Under the pieces are notes generated by a model that was not told where the DNA came from, did no database searches, and saw only the letters and a list, made by a program, of their open reading frames with translations. Shown here piece by piece: positions 45,464 to 53,209 of a stretch of DNA of 64,000 nt (the first letter of the stretch is position 1; the number at the start of each line of letters is the position of its first letter). This stretch comes from [Pseudopropionibacterium] massiliense. Lineage in GTDB: Bacteria > Actinomycetota > Actinomycetes > Propionibacteriales > Propionibacteriaceae. The DNA lies in the NCBI RefSeq assembly GCF_900607225.1, contig NZ_LR027842.1, forward strand, positions 3,312,530 through 3,376,529. The letters are read 5' to 3'. The position numbers and the translations under genes are program-made.

Positions 45464-45495
45464 TTGGCGGTGGCACGGTGGGGAACCGCCGCCAA
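45464..45495 (+). other. hairpin in the leader of the WXG100-like gene
   Basis: TTGGCGG (45464-45470) pairs with CCGCCAA (45489-45495); GGCGGT/ACCGCC gives an alternative inner stem. It lies between the stop of the preceding gene and the WXG100-like gene. It could reduce read-through or stabilise a processed mRNA for high expression of the small protein. Confidence 0.4.
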
Positions 45496-45536
45496 CCCTG
45501 TAGCAACATCCCCACGAAAGAAAGGAAGAACGACTC

Positions 45537-45836
45537 ATGGCAGCAAATCTCAATGTCTCCTACGAAGCGATGGAGAGCGAGGCCTCTGCGCTGGTCAGCG
45601 GTAAGGAAGAGATCACCCAGAAGCTGAGTGCCCTGAAAACCCGCATCGACAACTTGGTGTCCAATGGTTTCGTGACCGATCAGGCCTCTGGCGCGTTCAA
45701 CGAGATGTACCAGAATTTCACGACCTCGGCCAGCAACACCATCTCGTCCCTCGACGGGATCGCCAACGGTCTGCGTTCCATGGCGAACGCCATGCGCGAG
45801 ACCGACTCCCAGATGGCAAGCCAGATCCGCGGCTGA
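45537..45836 (+). CDS. WXG100-like (ESX) protein without the WXG tripeptide
   Basis: A 99-residue protein of the exact ESAT-6/CFP-10 size: two amphipathic helices (about 5-40 and 52-95) joined by a short turn. The turn reads LVSNGFVTDQASGAF, so the usual Trp-x-Gly is replaced by a Gly-Phe. The C-terminal helix ends in QMASQIRG. WXG100 proteins dimerise and are exported through EccC. The start is ATG 45537 behind AAAGGAAG. A strong terminator follows, closing the locus. Confidence 0.8.
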   Translation: MAANLNVSYEAMESEASALVSGKEEITQKLSALKTRIDNLVSNGFVTDQASGAFNEMYQNFTTSASNTISSLDGIANGLRSMANAMRETDSQMASQIRG

Positions 45837-45849
45837 CCCTTTCCCGGAC

Positions 45850-45906
45850 GACGCCGGTTGCCCATGGGCTGCGACATCACGTCACGACCCGTGGGCAACC
45901 GGCGTC
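45850..45906. terminator. strong bidirectional terminator hairpin
   Basis: GACGCCGGTTGCCCATGGG (45850-45868) and CCCGTGGGCAACCGGCGTC (45888-45906) form a 19-bp stem with a single G-U-type mismatch. The plus strand continues with a short pyrimidine run. It separates the WXG100-like gene from the convergent DsbA gene. Confidence 0.7.
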
Positions 45907-45915
45907 GCTGCTTTC

Positions 45916-46518
45916 TCAGTCGAAGATCGGACCGACGTCGCGGGAGCGTTTCAGCTCGAAGAATCCCGGGTAGGCGGTGACCTTCACGAAACCGTCGAAC
46001 AGCTCACCCGCGGCCTCGCCCTTCGGGGCGGGCGAGATGACGGGCCCGAACAACGCCATGCCGTTGACGCGGATGACCGGGGTGCCGACGTCCGGTCCGA
46101 CCAGGTCCTGGGCCACCTTCTGGTAGGCGCGCAGGTCGGTGTCGAACTCGTCGGTGGTGACGCGTTCGGCGATGTCGGCCTCCAGGCCGCAGTCGGCGAG
46201 GGCCGCGGCAACGGTCTCGACGGCGACCGGTTCGCCACCCGGGTGGAAGCGGGTGCCGAGTGCGGTGTAGAAGTCGCGCAGGGCGTCGTGGCCGTGGAGT
46301 TTCTGGACCGCGGCTGCCGCACGCGAGGCGACGAGGGTGGCGTCGATGCGCTCCCGGTATCCGGGGTCGAGGTCGCGTCCCTCGTTGAGGATGTAGAGGC
46401 TCATGGTGTGGAAGGTGACCTTCACGTCGCGGACCTTCTCGACCTCCAGGATCCAGCGGGAGGTCATCCACGCCCACGGGCACGTCGGGTCGAACCAGAA
46501 ATCAACTTGAGTCGTCAT
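45916..46518 (-). CDS. DsbA family, Rv2466c-like oxidoreductase with CPWA active site
   Basis: A 200-residue thioredoxin-fold protein close in layout to mycobacterial Rv2466c, a mycothiol-dependent reductase. The N-terminal [20 protein letters not shown] is nearly the family pattern, but the second Cys of CPWC is Ala, leaving one thiol. A single-Cys enzyme could only work through a mixed disulfide with mycothiol. The start is ATG 46518; the longer frame to 46605 is not supported. It is divergent from the cobamide-salvage operon. Confidence 0.82.
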   Translation of the reverse strand: MTTQVDFWFDPTCPWAWMTSRWILEVEKVRDVKVTFHTMSLYILNEGRDLDPGYRERIDATLVASRAAAAVQKLHGHDALRDFYTALGTRFHPGGEPVAVETVAAALADCGLEADIAERVTTDEFDTDLRAYQKVAQDLVGPDVGTPVIRVNGMALFGPVISPAPKGEAAGELFDGFVKVTAYPGFFELKRSRDVGPIFD

Positions 46519-46624
46519 GCATCCATCCCACCACACCGGACAAAGAACGGTCCGCGTCGAAACCGGGTTCCCCGCTCCGCTATGTTTCGGGATGGTCCAC
46601 GACACCCACCACGAGGAAGGTCAC

Positions 46625-47176
46625 ATGAGCGAGCAACCTACCCTCTCCACCTCCGGCCCGAGGGGGTTCTTCTCACCGCGGCGGGTGGCGCGGGTCGCGA
46701 TCCTGGTGGCGCTGTCGGGGGTGGGGGCGTTCATCAAGATCCCGAGCCCGACGGGCACCGTCGCCCTCGACTCCGCCCCCGGATGCCTGGCCGCGGCCGC
46801 TTTCTCCCCGCTGGAGGGTGGCGTGGTGGGGGCGCTCGGGCACCTGATCTCCGCCGCGACCGCGGGGTTTCCGCTGGGCCTGCCGATCCACCTGGTCGTC
46901 GCGGCCGAGATGTTCGTGTTCGCCTGGGTCCTTGGTCTGCTGGCCCGGCCCCTGGGTGCCCTGGTGGCCGGAGTGGTGGCGGTGCTCCTAAACGGCCTGC
47001 TGGCCCCCGCGATCCTGCTTCCCATCGGCGGTATCGGGATGTACGCCGCGCAGGTGGTGCCGCTGCTGGTGGGTTCCGCCGTCAACGTCGCCGTGGCCGT
47101 GATCGCGGGGATCGCCCTGGCGGCGGCCGGGCTCGCCGGGCGTCCCGTCCGGCTCACAGCTTCCGGGAAATCGTGA
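46625..47176 (+). CDS. cblT: ECF transporter S component, probable alpha-ribazole importer CblT
   Basis: A 183-residue membrane protein with about six hydrophobic segments (start VARVAILVALSGVGAFIKIP, end VAVAVIAGIALAAAGLAG). This is the size and topology of an ECF substrate-binding S component. It is followed by a CblS-like gene and by an Ecf ATPase/T gene, so the likely substrate is alpha-ribazole, the lower-ligand nucleoside of cobamides. The start is ATG 46625 behind GGAAGG; TATGTT at 46581-46586 may be the -10. Confidence 0.75.
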   Translation: MSEQPTLSTSGPRGFFSPRRVARVAILVALSGVGAFIKIPSPTGTVALDSAPGCLAAAAFSPLEGGVVGALGHLISAATAGFPLGLPIHLVVAAEMFVFAWVLGLLARPLGALVAGVVAVLLNGLLAPAILLPIGGIGMYAAQVVPLLVGSAVNVAVAVIAGIALAAAGLAGRPVRLTASGKS

Positions 47177-47934
47177 CGGACCCGGTTCGTCGCGTCCGCG
47201 ACCTCCTGATCGTCGACGGATCCCCGCTCCTGGTGGTTGCCTGCGACTCGGTGGGTGGCATCGGGCCGCGGCCCGCCGACGTGGTGCGGGCGCCCGCCGA
47301 CGTGGTGGCGCACTTCGCGGCCCGGGTGCCGCTGCTGGAGGTGCTGTGCTCCGGGGCGCGGCCCGTCGCGTTGATCAACACCCTCTGCCACGACATGGCC
47401 GGGGCCGCCGCGTTCATCGACACGTTCCGGGTGGTCGCATCGGAGGTCGGCATCCCGTCCGGGGCGGTGACGGGCAGCACGGAGGAGAACGTGCCCTCGC
47501 CCGCGACGGGGGTCGGGGTGACGGTGATCGGCGCCCTGGCGGGCGACCTGCTGGCCGGCGGGGGCCGCCCCGGCGATGTGGTGATCTGCGTCGGCTGGCC
47601 GCGTTCCGCCCCGCACGACGACGTGTTCATCGGCCATCCGGACATCGTGCCGCTGCCCGCCGTGCAGGCCCTCGTCGCCACCGGCACGGTCCACGACGCC
47701 CTGCCGGTCGGGTCGCGGGGCATCGGTTACGAGGCCGGGCAGCTCGCCGGATCCGCCGGGTGCGGTCTCGCGTGGCTGGCCAATCCCCTCCCCCTCGAAG
47801 CCTCGGGCGGCCCCGCCAGCTGCGTGCTCCTCGCCTGCGCCCCGGCTTCCGTCGCCGACCTGCACGACGCGGTTCCCGGACACGTCCCGTGGCACCCGGT
47901 GGCGGAACTGACAGCGAAACCGACGGCCCGGTGA
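47173..47934 (+). CDS. cblS: AIR synthase-like alpha-ribazole kinase CblS
   Basis: A 253-residue PurM-like protein. LLVVACDSVGGIGPRPADVV matches the N-terminal ACDSxGGIG motif of CblS-type enzymes, with ALINTLCHDMAGA and GSTEENVPSPATGVGVTVIG following. CblS phosphorylates alpha-ribazole with ATP so that it can be activated and joined to GDP-cobinamide. Its stop overlaps the ECF gene (GTGA) and its start overlaps cblT (GTGA). It supports cobamide salvage rather than full de novo synthesis. Confidence 0.78.
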   Translation: MTDPVRRVRDLLIVDGSPLLVVACDSVGGIGPRPADVVRAPADVVAHFAARVPLLEVLCSGARPVALINTLCHDMAGAAAFIDTFRVVASEVGIPSGAVTGSTEENVPSPATGVGVTVIGALAGDLLAGGGRPGDVVICVGWPRSAPHDDVFIGHPDIVPLPAVQALVATGTVHDALPVGSRGIGYEAGQLAGSAGCGLAWLANPLPLEASGGPASCVLLACAPASVADLHDAVPGHVPWHPVAELTAKPTAR

Positions 47935-50021
47935 TCGAGGCCCGGGGGCTCGGTTTCTCCCACCGCGGCACCGGAACCAGGCAGCTGAGCGACATCACCT
48001 GCGCGATTCCCGCGGGGAGCCGCGTCGCGGTGATGGGCGCCTCCGGTGCAGGCAGGTCGACATTCGCGATGACCCTGAACGGCCTGGTCCCCCACCACCA
48101 TCCCGGCGACCTCTACGGGCAGCTGCGGGTCGCGGGCATCGCCACCCACGAGACCACCCCGCCCCGCCTGGTGCGCGTCGTCGGCCTGGTTTCACAGGAC
48201 CCAGAGGCCCAGGTGATGGAACGCCTGGTGATCGACGACGCCGCCGCCGGTCCCGCGAACCTGGGACTGGGCCGCGACGAGACGCTCGCCAGGGCCCGGC
48301 GGGCCCTGGACGCGGTCGGGCTGGCGGGTCTGGCGGGTCGCGAGACCGCAACCCTGTCCGGCGGGCAGCTCCAGCGGCTCGCGATCGCCGGGGCGCTCGC
48401 GATGGAACCACGGGTCCTGGTCCTCGACGAGCCCGTCTCGGCCCTCGACCCGGAGGGGGCGGCGGCGGTGCGGCGCGTCGTGGCGGACCTCAGCGGCGAG
48501 GGACGCACCGTGGTCGTGGTGGATCACGACCCGGATGCCGTGGCCGCCTGGGCGGACCTGCTCCTGGTGCTGGAGGAGGGGAAACTCGCGTATTTCGGCG
48601 CGCCCGGCCCGTTCCTCGACGACGAACGGCGGGTCGCGACGGCCGGGATCCGTCCCCGCGGTCTGTGCCGCGGCGGGGTGCCGGAACGACCCGAACCGGA
48701 CACGCCCCCCGTCCTGGAGGCCGTCGGCCTGACCCACCGCTACCCGTCGGGGGTGCTGGCCCTCGACGGGGTCGACGTCACCATCCGCCGCGGCGAGTTC
48801 GTCGCGCTGCTGGGCGGCAACGGCGCGGGCAAGACCACCCTGGCCAAACATTTCGCCGGTCTGCTGGAGCCGACCTCCGGGGCGGTCCGCATCCACGCCG
48901 AGCAGGTGGGGTTCGTCTTCCAGAACCCCGACCACCAGATCTTCGCGAACACCGTCCTCGACGAGGTCGCCTTCGGGCCGCGTAATGCCGGACTGCCGGC
49001 GCCGGAGGTGGCGGCGCGGGCCGGCCGGGCCCTGGAGCGGGTGGGGCTGGGGGATTCCGCGGGGTCGCATCCGCTGCGGCTCGGACGCGGGGACCGCCAA
49101 CGACTGGCGGTGGCCTCCGCCCTGGCGTTGAGCCCCGACGTCCTGATCCTCGACGAACCCACCACCGGCCTGGACTGGCGGGGCACCGAGGCGCTGATGG
49201 GGCTGCTTGCGGACCTGAACCGCGACGGCACCACGATCGTCATGATCACCCACGACCTTCCCCTGGCGGCCTGCCACGCCTCCCGCGCCGTGATCCTGAC
49301 CGCCCCCGCCCCGGAACCCGCCGGGCCGGACCGTCCCGGGGATGCGACCAAGCGCGGGGACGGCTTCGACGTGCGCTCGAAGCTGGTGGCGCTGACCGCC
49401 GCCGTCGCCGCGACCTTCCTGACCTCCAACCCCCTGGCCCACCTCGGGCTGGCCGCGCTCACCGCCGGGGTCCTGGCGCGGGTGCGCGGGATGCGTGGAC
49501 TCCGGGGTCTCCTGGCCCCGATGCTTCCGGTGCTGGTCCTGGTCTTCGGTTTCGCCGTCCTCACTCCGGGCGGGGTCGGGTACGCATCCACCCTGGTGCT
49601 GCGGCTGGTGACGATGCTGTGCTCGACGGCGGCGCTGCTGGCCACCACCCCCGCCGAACGCTTCACCACCCTGATGCGCACCCTCCGGCTGCCGAACCCG
49701 CTGGTGTTCGTGTGCACGACGGCGCTGCGTTTCATCCCCACCCTGCGGCGCCGGTCCCGCCAGATCACCGAGGCCCAGCGGGTCCGGGGAGCGCCCATCG
49801 ACTCGCGCGGCCCGGTGCGCCGCGTCCTGGCCCACGCCACCATCATGGTGCCGCTGCTGACCAGCGGGATCCGCATGTCGGAGGACCTGGCGGCGGCGAT
49901 GATCTCCCGCGGCTACGGCATCACCCGCCACCCGACCCGCCTGCACGACCTCCGCTGGACCTGGCGCGACACCCTCCTGACCTTGGCCTCCGCAGCCCTA
50001 CTGCTCCTGACCATCACCTAA
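47931..50021 (+). CDS. fused EcfA-EcfA-EcfT energy-coupling module
   Basis: A 696-residue fusion. The first ATPase (about 1-240) has LSGGQLQRLA, Walker B LVLDEP and GASGAGRST as Walker A, with Arg in place of the catalytic Lys. The second (about 260-460) has a normal GGNGAGKTT and LILDEP, but its signature is LGRGDRQRLA instead of LSGGQ. A third, membrane part (about 485-696) is EcfT-like with about five hydrophobic segments and the ARG-type coupling helices (AQRVRGAPIDSRGP). In the dimer, the damaged Walker A would face the damaged signature, leaving one working ATP site. Confidence 0.85.
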   Translation: MIEARGLGFSHRGTGTRQLSDITCAIPAGSRVAVMGASGAGRSTFAMTLNGLVPHHHPGDLYGQLRVAGIATHETTPPRLVRVVGLVSQDPEAQVMERLVIDDAAAGPANLGLGRDETLARARRALDAVGLAGLAGRETATLSGGQLQRLAIAGALAMEPRVLVLDEPVSALDPEGAAAVRRVVADLSGEGRTVVVVDHDPDAVAAWADLLLVLEEGKLAYFGAPGPFLDDERRVATAGIRPRGLCRGGVPERPEPDTPPVLEAVGLTHRYPSGVLALDGVDVTIRRGEFVALLGGNGAGKTTLAKHFAGLLEPTSGAVRIHAEQVGFVFQNPDHQIFANTVLDEVAFGPRNAGLPAPEVAARAGRALERVGLGDSAGSHPLRLGRGDRQRLAVASALALSPDVLILDEPTTGLDWRGTEALMGLLADLNRDGTTIVMITHDLPLAACHASRAVILTAPAPEPAGPDRPGDATKRGDGFDVRSKLVALTAAVAATFLTSNPLAHLGLAALTAGVLARVRGMRGLRGLLAPMLPVLVLVFGFAVLTPGGVGYASTLVLRLVTMLCSTAALLATTPAERFTTLMRTLRLPNPLVFVCTTALRFIPTLRRRSRQITEAQRVRGAPIDSRGPVRRVLAHATIMVPLLTSGIRMSEDLAAAMISRGYGITRHPTRLHDLRWTWRDTLLTLASAALLLLTIT

Positions 50022-50024
50022 CAA

Positions 50025-50055
50025 TTTTCGTACTACACTGGTTGCAATACGAAAA
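50025..50055 (+). promoter_or_regulatory. promoter with 8-bp inverted repeat for the toxin-antitoxin-like pair
   Basis: TTTTCGTA (50025-50032) and TACGAAAA (50048-50055) flank TACACT (50034-50039), a -10-like box. Placement over the promoter fits autoregulation by the ribbon-helix-helix protein encoded second. Confidence 0.55.
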
Positions 50056-50063
50056 GAACGGGC

Positions 50064-50333
50064 ATGGGAACACCGGTGCGAGTACGCGTACATCCAAGGG
50101 TCGCAGACCGACACCCTGAGGTCACGACTGCGGATGTGATCGAAGCGTTCGAAAGCACCCTGCGATCCCGAGCACGTGACACTCACCCCGTGCAGTGGGT
50201 CGGAGTGGGAATGGACGCCGGCGGACGGCTGTTGGAATACATCGCGGTGGAGGATGAGCCTGATGGCTGGTTGATTTTCCACGCAATGCCGGCAACGAGG
50301 AAGGTTCTCATCGAGATTGGGCTCAGGAGGTAG
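50064..50333 (+). CDS. candidate small toxin (BrnT/RelE-like)
   Basis: An 89-residue protein beginning VRVRVHPRVADRHP, with a mixed alpha/beta pattern and a basic end (ATRKVLIEIGLRR). Size, strong upstream palindrome and the following ribbon-helix-helix gene suggest a type II toxin. I cannot confirm the family: the BrnT DEAK-type motif is absent, and RelE catalytic residues are not clear. The next start is 5 nt after its stop. Confidence 0.5.
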   Translation: MGTPVRVRVHPRVADRHPEVTTADVIEAFESTLRSRARDTHPVQWVGVGMDAGGRLLEYIAVEDEPDGWLIFHAMPATRKVLIEIGLRR

Positions 50334-50337
50334 GCAC

Positions 50338-50601
50338 ATGAGCACGCACACCGACGTGAACGGCACTTCGTTCACGGAGCAGGACATTGAGAGATGGGCC
50401 GCCGAGGCCGAATCCGAACAGGGCTACACCGGGAAGCATCTCGGTCCATCGATACCTGGACGTCCCATCAGCGTAGGCGCTCAAGCACGGCCTTTCACAC
50501 TCCGTCTCGACGCTGCACGCCGGGCAAAGCTGGGCGAGGTGGCGCGCGAACGTAACATGACACCATCACAGCTGATGCGCGAACTCATCGACGCGCTGTG
50601 A
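50338..50601 (+). CDS. ribbon-helix-helix antitoxin-like protein
   Basis: An 87-residue protein whose C-terminal 40 residues (PFTLRLDAARRAKLGEVARE, then RNMTPSQLMRELIDAL) form a strand-helix-helix of the CopG/Arc type. The N-terminal half could bind the partner protein. The start is ATG 50338, next to the preceding stop; the longer frame from 50317 overlaps that gene. Antitoxins with the DNA-binding part at the C-terminus usually follow their toxin, as here. Confidence 0.6.
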   Translation: MSTHTDVNGTSFTEQDIERWAAEAESEQGYTGKHLGPSIPGRPISVGAQARPFTLRLDAARRAKLGEVARERNMTPSQLMRELIDAL

Positions 50602-50758
50602 CGGTGTTGAATCCGGGTTATTAGCCCCTGCCCGCCGTCGATCGAGCTGGCTTACAAGCCTTGGCGGCACTCGAGATCAGCTGCGCCTTCACACATGCGA
50701 TATCATTCGCGACAAGATCAACAATACGTCACGGCTTCCGGCAGGAGGAAACATCCTC

Positions 50759-51487
50759 ATGACACTCGAACGGAAGTGGCAAATGGGACTCTGCTCCCAC
50801 TGCTTGATCCCTCTGGACCCGACTGAAATCGGTCGCAAGCATTTGGCCTTCTGTTCCGACCACTGCCGTCAACAGGCCATGCTCGTCAGATACCTGAGAA
50901 GTGTCATACGCGATGGGCGCTGCTTGAGACCTGATGTTCTGTTCACGATCTTGAGCAACCACATCCCCTTTCTCTCCTTGGACCTTGCCTACCTGCGCCC
51001 ACACATCAGGGGCGGCCTGCGGCAAACAGTCCTTGAACGCAACGATGGGCTCTGTGTGGTCTGCAACGAGGCGGAGGCAACGGAGATCGACCACATTTCA
51101 GGAGGATCAGAGGATCCATCCAACCTGCGGGGCCTGTGCCGAGACTGCCACATGACCAAGGTCCGCGGCCCGATCCCGGCCGACCTGACACGCGGTGGTT
51201 CATTGGATTCGGTGGATTCATCCGTCGCCTCTGATGAGCTTCGTGCTTGCTGGAATGTCACATTGATGTCCGGCACCCTTCTGGGTGAGTCAGATGCGTG
51301 GGAGATGCTGGATCAGCTCGCCCATGAACACGCAGAAACTAGATTCGGCTGGATCACAATCCAAATCCTCGCAGATGAACCAACCTCACCCGCACATGAC
51401 GAGAAAACATGGGCTGGAAACTGGCGCAACATCGGGCGCGAGTACAGAGAGTGGGCAACCAGAGCGATGCGAGGGCAGGAACAATGA
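50759..51487 (+). CDS. HNH nuclease with N-terminal zinc finger
   Basis: A 242-residue protein. Residues 12-36 carry CSHC and CSDHC, a four-Cys zinc finger. The HNH module (about 92-140) contains LCVVCNEA, then EIDHISGGSEDPSNLRGLCRDCH, including the two Cys pairs and the catalytic His. The C-terminal region is not recognised. It is probably a DNA or RNA nuclease of accessory, mobile-element or defence type. An AGGAGG ribosome site precedes the ATG. The IS element was inserted exactly across its stop codon, which stays TGA. Confidence 0.8.
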   Translation: MTLERKWQMGLCSHCLIPLDPTEIGRKHLAFCSDHCRQQAMLVRYLRSVIRDGRCLRPDVLFTILSNHIPFLSLDLAYLRPHIRGGLRQTVLERNDGLCVVCNEAEATEIDHISGGSEDPSNLRGLCRDCHMTKVRGPIPADLTRGGSLDSVDSSVASDELRACWNVTLMSGTLLGESDAWEMLDQLAHEHAETRFGWITIQILADEPTSPAHDEKTWAGNWRNIGREYREWATRAMRGQEQ

Positions 51488-52386
51488 GGCTTATTCATAG
51501 GGGTGTTTTGGTTTCCCTCAGCTAACGCTTTATCCCGAGGGGGATGTGAGGGCGGCTTGCCCGATCTGGGATAATTCAAAGTGTAGAAACAAAAACCTCA
51601 GATGAAAGACAAGCCGCTGCCATGAATACTACCACAAGCCTTGACCGCGACCAGATCCTTGACCTGTGCGAACTGATCCACACCTCCCGTTCCGGAAACC
51701 TTCCCGCAGCAGGGTCCCGCACCTTGGGGTTGTTCCGCTGTATCCAGGTCACTTTGTTGACGCTCAGACACAATCTCACCCAAGAGTTGCTGGCCGACAT
51801 CCTCATGGTCTCCCAGGCCACCATCTCACGAGTGGTGGCGGTCTACACCCCCTTGATCGCCGAGGCCCTCCAAGCCTGGGTGCCCGGTGTGGGGGACCTC
51901 GACCGGGACCGTCAGTACATCATCGACGGTACTCTGGCGCCCTGCTGGTCATGGCACGACCGTCCCGAGCTGTACTCAGGCAAACACCACACCACAGGGG
52001 TGAACCTGCAGGTGGCCTGCACCCTGGCCGGGCACCTCGCCTGGGTCTCCCCACCCCTGCCGGGTAATGTGCATGATGCGAAGGCAATCAAGGAATCCGG
52101 CTTCCTCGAGGCCCTTGATGCCACGATGCATATTGGAGACAAAGGCTACATCGGATTGGGAATGATCACCCCCACTAAGAAACCCGCCCATGGTGAACTC
52201 GCAGACACCGATAAAAGAAACAATACGACCATCAACCGCGTCCGCTATCTCATTGAGCGTGTCATCGCGAACGTCAAAACTTGGCGTGTTCTGCACACCG
52301 ATTACCGCCGCCCTTACAACACTTTCGAAACCACAATACAAGCCGTCACCGGGCTCGTCTTCGCCTACACCCTATGAATAAGCCTC
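51486..52386 (+). mobile_element. complete IS5-family insertion sequence (901 bp)
   Basis: The ends are GAGGCTTATTCATAGGG (51486-51502) and its complement at 52370-52386, flanked by AAT at 51483-51485 and AAT at 52387-52389 (3-bp target duplication). It carries one transposase gene, so it appears autonomous. The same ends are found on the 79-bp element at 2084-2162. Confidence 0.9.
51622..52377 (+). CDS. IS5-family transposase (DDE)
   Basis: A 251-residue DDE transposase. An N-terminal helix-turn-helix (about 45-75) precedes the catalytic domain. The first Asp is in the DGTLAPC motif (about 97), the second in GDKGYIG (about 173) and the Glu is in RYLIERVIANVKTW (about 213). DDE_Tnp_4-type proteins of this size are typical of IS5/ISL2 relatives. 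The start is ATG 51622. The frame is intact. Confidence 0.9.
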   Translation: MNTTTSLDRDQILDLCELIHTSRSGNLPAAGSRTLGLFRCIQVTLLTLRHNLTQELLADILMVSQATISRVVAVYTPLIAEALQAWVPGVGDLDRDRQYIIDGTLAPCWSWHDRPELYSGKHHTTGVNLQVACTLAGHLAWVSPPLPGNVHDAKAIKESGFLEALDATMHIGDKGYIGLGMITPTKKPAHGELADTDKRNNTTINRVRYLIERVIANVKTWRVLHTDYRRPYNTFETTIQAVTGLVFAYTL

Positions 52387-52402
52387 AATGATTTGAAAAC
52401 CC

Positions 52403-53200
52403 TTAGCTGTCTCCGGATGACCCCTGTTCGACGAGTTCGTGAACTCCCTCCACTATCTCGCTCGGACGGAAGGGGAACGTCCTCACCGATTCGCGGGTGG
52501 TGATCCCGGTCAGCACGAGGACGGTGTGGAGGCCGGCCTCCATTCCGGCGACGATGTCGGTGTCCATCCGGTCGCCGATCATTCCCGTGTGTTCGCTGTG
52601 CACGCCTATCCGGTTCAGGGCGGAGCGGAACATCATCGGATTCGGTTTCCCCACCACGTAGGGTTTCTCCTGCGTCGCCTCGCTCACGAGAGCGGCAATC
52701 GCACCGGTCGCGGGCAATACCCCGTCGGCGCTGGGGCCGGTGGCATCCGGATTGGTGACGATGAAACGCGACCCCGCGTCAATCAACCGGATCGCGCGAG
52801 TGATGGATTCGAATGAATAGGTCCGGGTTTCCCCTATGACCACGAAATCCGGATTGCGGTCGGTGAGCACGAAACCGGCCTCGTGGAGGGCGGTGATGGT
52901 GCCCGCCTCGCCGATCACGTACACCGACGCCCCCGGCTGCTGCTGTTCCAGGAAGGTGGCGGTGGCCAGGGCCGAGGTCCAGATGTGGTCCTCGGGAACC
53001 TCCAGCCCGGAGTCCCGCAGCCGCGCCGAGAGGTCGCGGGGGGTGAAGATCGAGTTGTTCGTCAGCACCAGGAACGGCGTTTCCGTGCGGGTCCACTGGG
53101 TGATCAGCTCCTGGGCCCCGGGCAGCGCCTGTTCCTCGTGCACCAGGACCCCGTCCATGTCGGTCAGCCAGGCACGCACGTCGCTTCGCAGTCGCATCAT
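52403..53200 (-). CDS. HAD superfamily hydrolase, subfamily IIA (NagD-like)
   Basis: A 265-residue phosphatase with motif I TDMDGVLVHEE (nucleophile Asp), motif II in FLVLTNNS and motifs III/IV in KPNPMMF and IGDRMDTDI. The cap domain in the middle makes it a class IIA enzyme, related to NagD and 4-nitrophenylphosphatase-like proteins. The likely substrates are nucleotide or sugar phosphates. It ends 17 nt from the IS element and begins 10 nt after the protoglobin gene on the same strand. Confidence 0.85.
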   Translation of the reverse strand: MMRLRSDVRAWLTDMDGVLVHEEQALPGAQELITQWTRTETPFLVLTNNSIFTPRDLSARLRDSGLEVPEDHIWTSALATATFLEQQQPGASVYVIGEAGTITALHEAGFVLTDRNPDFVVIGETRTYSFESITRAIRLIDAGSRFIVTNPDATGPSADGVLPATGAIAALVSEATQEKPYVVGKPNPMMFRSALNRIGVHSEHTGMIGDRMDTDIVAGMEAGLHTVLVLTGITTRESVRTFPFRPSEIVEGVHELVEQGSSGDS

Positions 53201-53209
53201 GACATCACG

